A program made the position numbers and the translations under genes. Below, piece by piece: positions 6,057-6,293 of a stretch of 6,293 nt of DNA (positions within the stretch are counted from its first letter, which is position 1; every line of letters begins with the position of its first letter). The DNA is from an uncultured bacterium (GTDB taxonomy: Bacteria; Acidobacteriota; Thermoanaerobaculia; Multivoradales; JAHEKO01): the NCBI GenBank assembly GCA_938016625.1, contig CALILB010000139.1, positions 1-6,293 on the forward strand. The letters run 5' to 3'. The notes below the pieces were generated by a model, which made no database searches, was not told the DNA's origin, and worked only from the letters and a program-made list of their open reading frames with translations.

Positions 6057-6104
6057 ATAGGCGATTGAGAAGCGCCTGCAGAATCAGAGGTGGGCAAAGC
6101 CAAA

Positions 6105-6110
6105 AGGAGG
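6105..6110 (+). promoter_or_regulatory. Ribosome binding site of the CxxC protein gene
   Basis: AGGAGG, a full consensus site, lies 5 bases before ATG 6116 and supports that start. Confidence 0.75.
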
Positions 6111-6115
6111 GACAA

Positions 6116-6293
6116 ATGCCGATCCATTTCGAGGACCAAGATGTGGTTTCTGAAGCAGCAGGATTGCGTACTGCCCTGATCGTCCCCTGCAATCTGTGCC
6201 CTGCGGTGACCGTGGCCGTGCGAGAGAACAGGCCATTCATGCGTTTCTTCAGGAGTCCCGTGAAGTCGGCTCCTTTCGAGGAGTACCTCGAGG
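6116..6293 (+). CDS. Conserved-looking CxxC-motif protein (cut by right edge)
   Basis: Fifty-nine residues are visible and the frame is open at the window edge. The start is fixed by a consensus ribosome binding site. The N-terminus is soluble and acidic (MPIHFEDQDVV), with no signal peptide or membrane segment. The visible hallmark is V23-P24-C25-N26-L27-C28-P29-A30, a CxxC flanked by prolines that could be a redox or metal site, followed by AVREN-RPFM-RFFR. I do not recognise the family with certainty. It is 90 bases downstream of the AhpD-like selenoprotein and in the same direction, which suggests the same redox or stress operon. Its function is unknown. Confidence 0.75.
   Translation, partial: MPIHFEDQDVVSEAAGLRTALIVPCNLCPAVTVAVRENRPFMRFFRSPVKSAPFEEYLE

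Noticed and set aside
5444..6139. Minus-strand open frame of 231 codons
   Set aside because: It runs antisense across the small Cys-rich gene and the whole AhpD-like gene, and has no family resemblance or ribosome binding site support.

Overview
The window is about 6.3 kb of chromosome from a Gram-negative bacterium, shown by an outer-membrane FadL-type beta-barrel protein, and most of it is GC-rich. Lineage cannot be fixed from this sequence. If the reading of the in-frame UGA given below is right, the organism makes selenocysteine.

Left part (1-2381, minus strand): a GNAT-type acetyltransferase gene runs off the left edge. It is preceded by a gene for an OmpP1/FadL/TodX-family outer-membrane protein. 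Middle (2382-4136, minus strand): an Nramp (SLC11)-like membrane transporter whose two metal-binding motifs are both substituted. It is followed by a debris zone containing a short serine-beta-lactamase-like fragment, an OmpA C-terminal fragment and three tandem 20-21 bp repeats resembling the end of an IS21-type element. Then come 610 bases without a convincing gene (4137-4746).

Right part (4747-6293, plus strand): the most interesting region. An ECF-type sigma factor is followed by a 52-residue cysteine-rich single-membrane-span protein. Next is an AhpD-like carboxymuconolactone-decarboxylase-fold protein whose CxxC motif reads CxxU: an in-frame UGA sits exactly where the second redox cysteine belongs. 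The downstream reading frame is intact and a bacterial SECIS-like hairpin follows the UGA. Last is the start of a protein with its own CxxC motif, cut by the window edge. The four genes are in one orientation, and the three after the sigma factor have strong ribosome binding sites. I infer a sigma-factor-linked thiol/selenol redox module. A standard gene caller would cut the selenoprotein in two and would probably miss the 52-residue protein.
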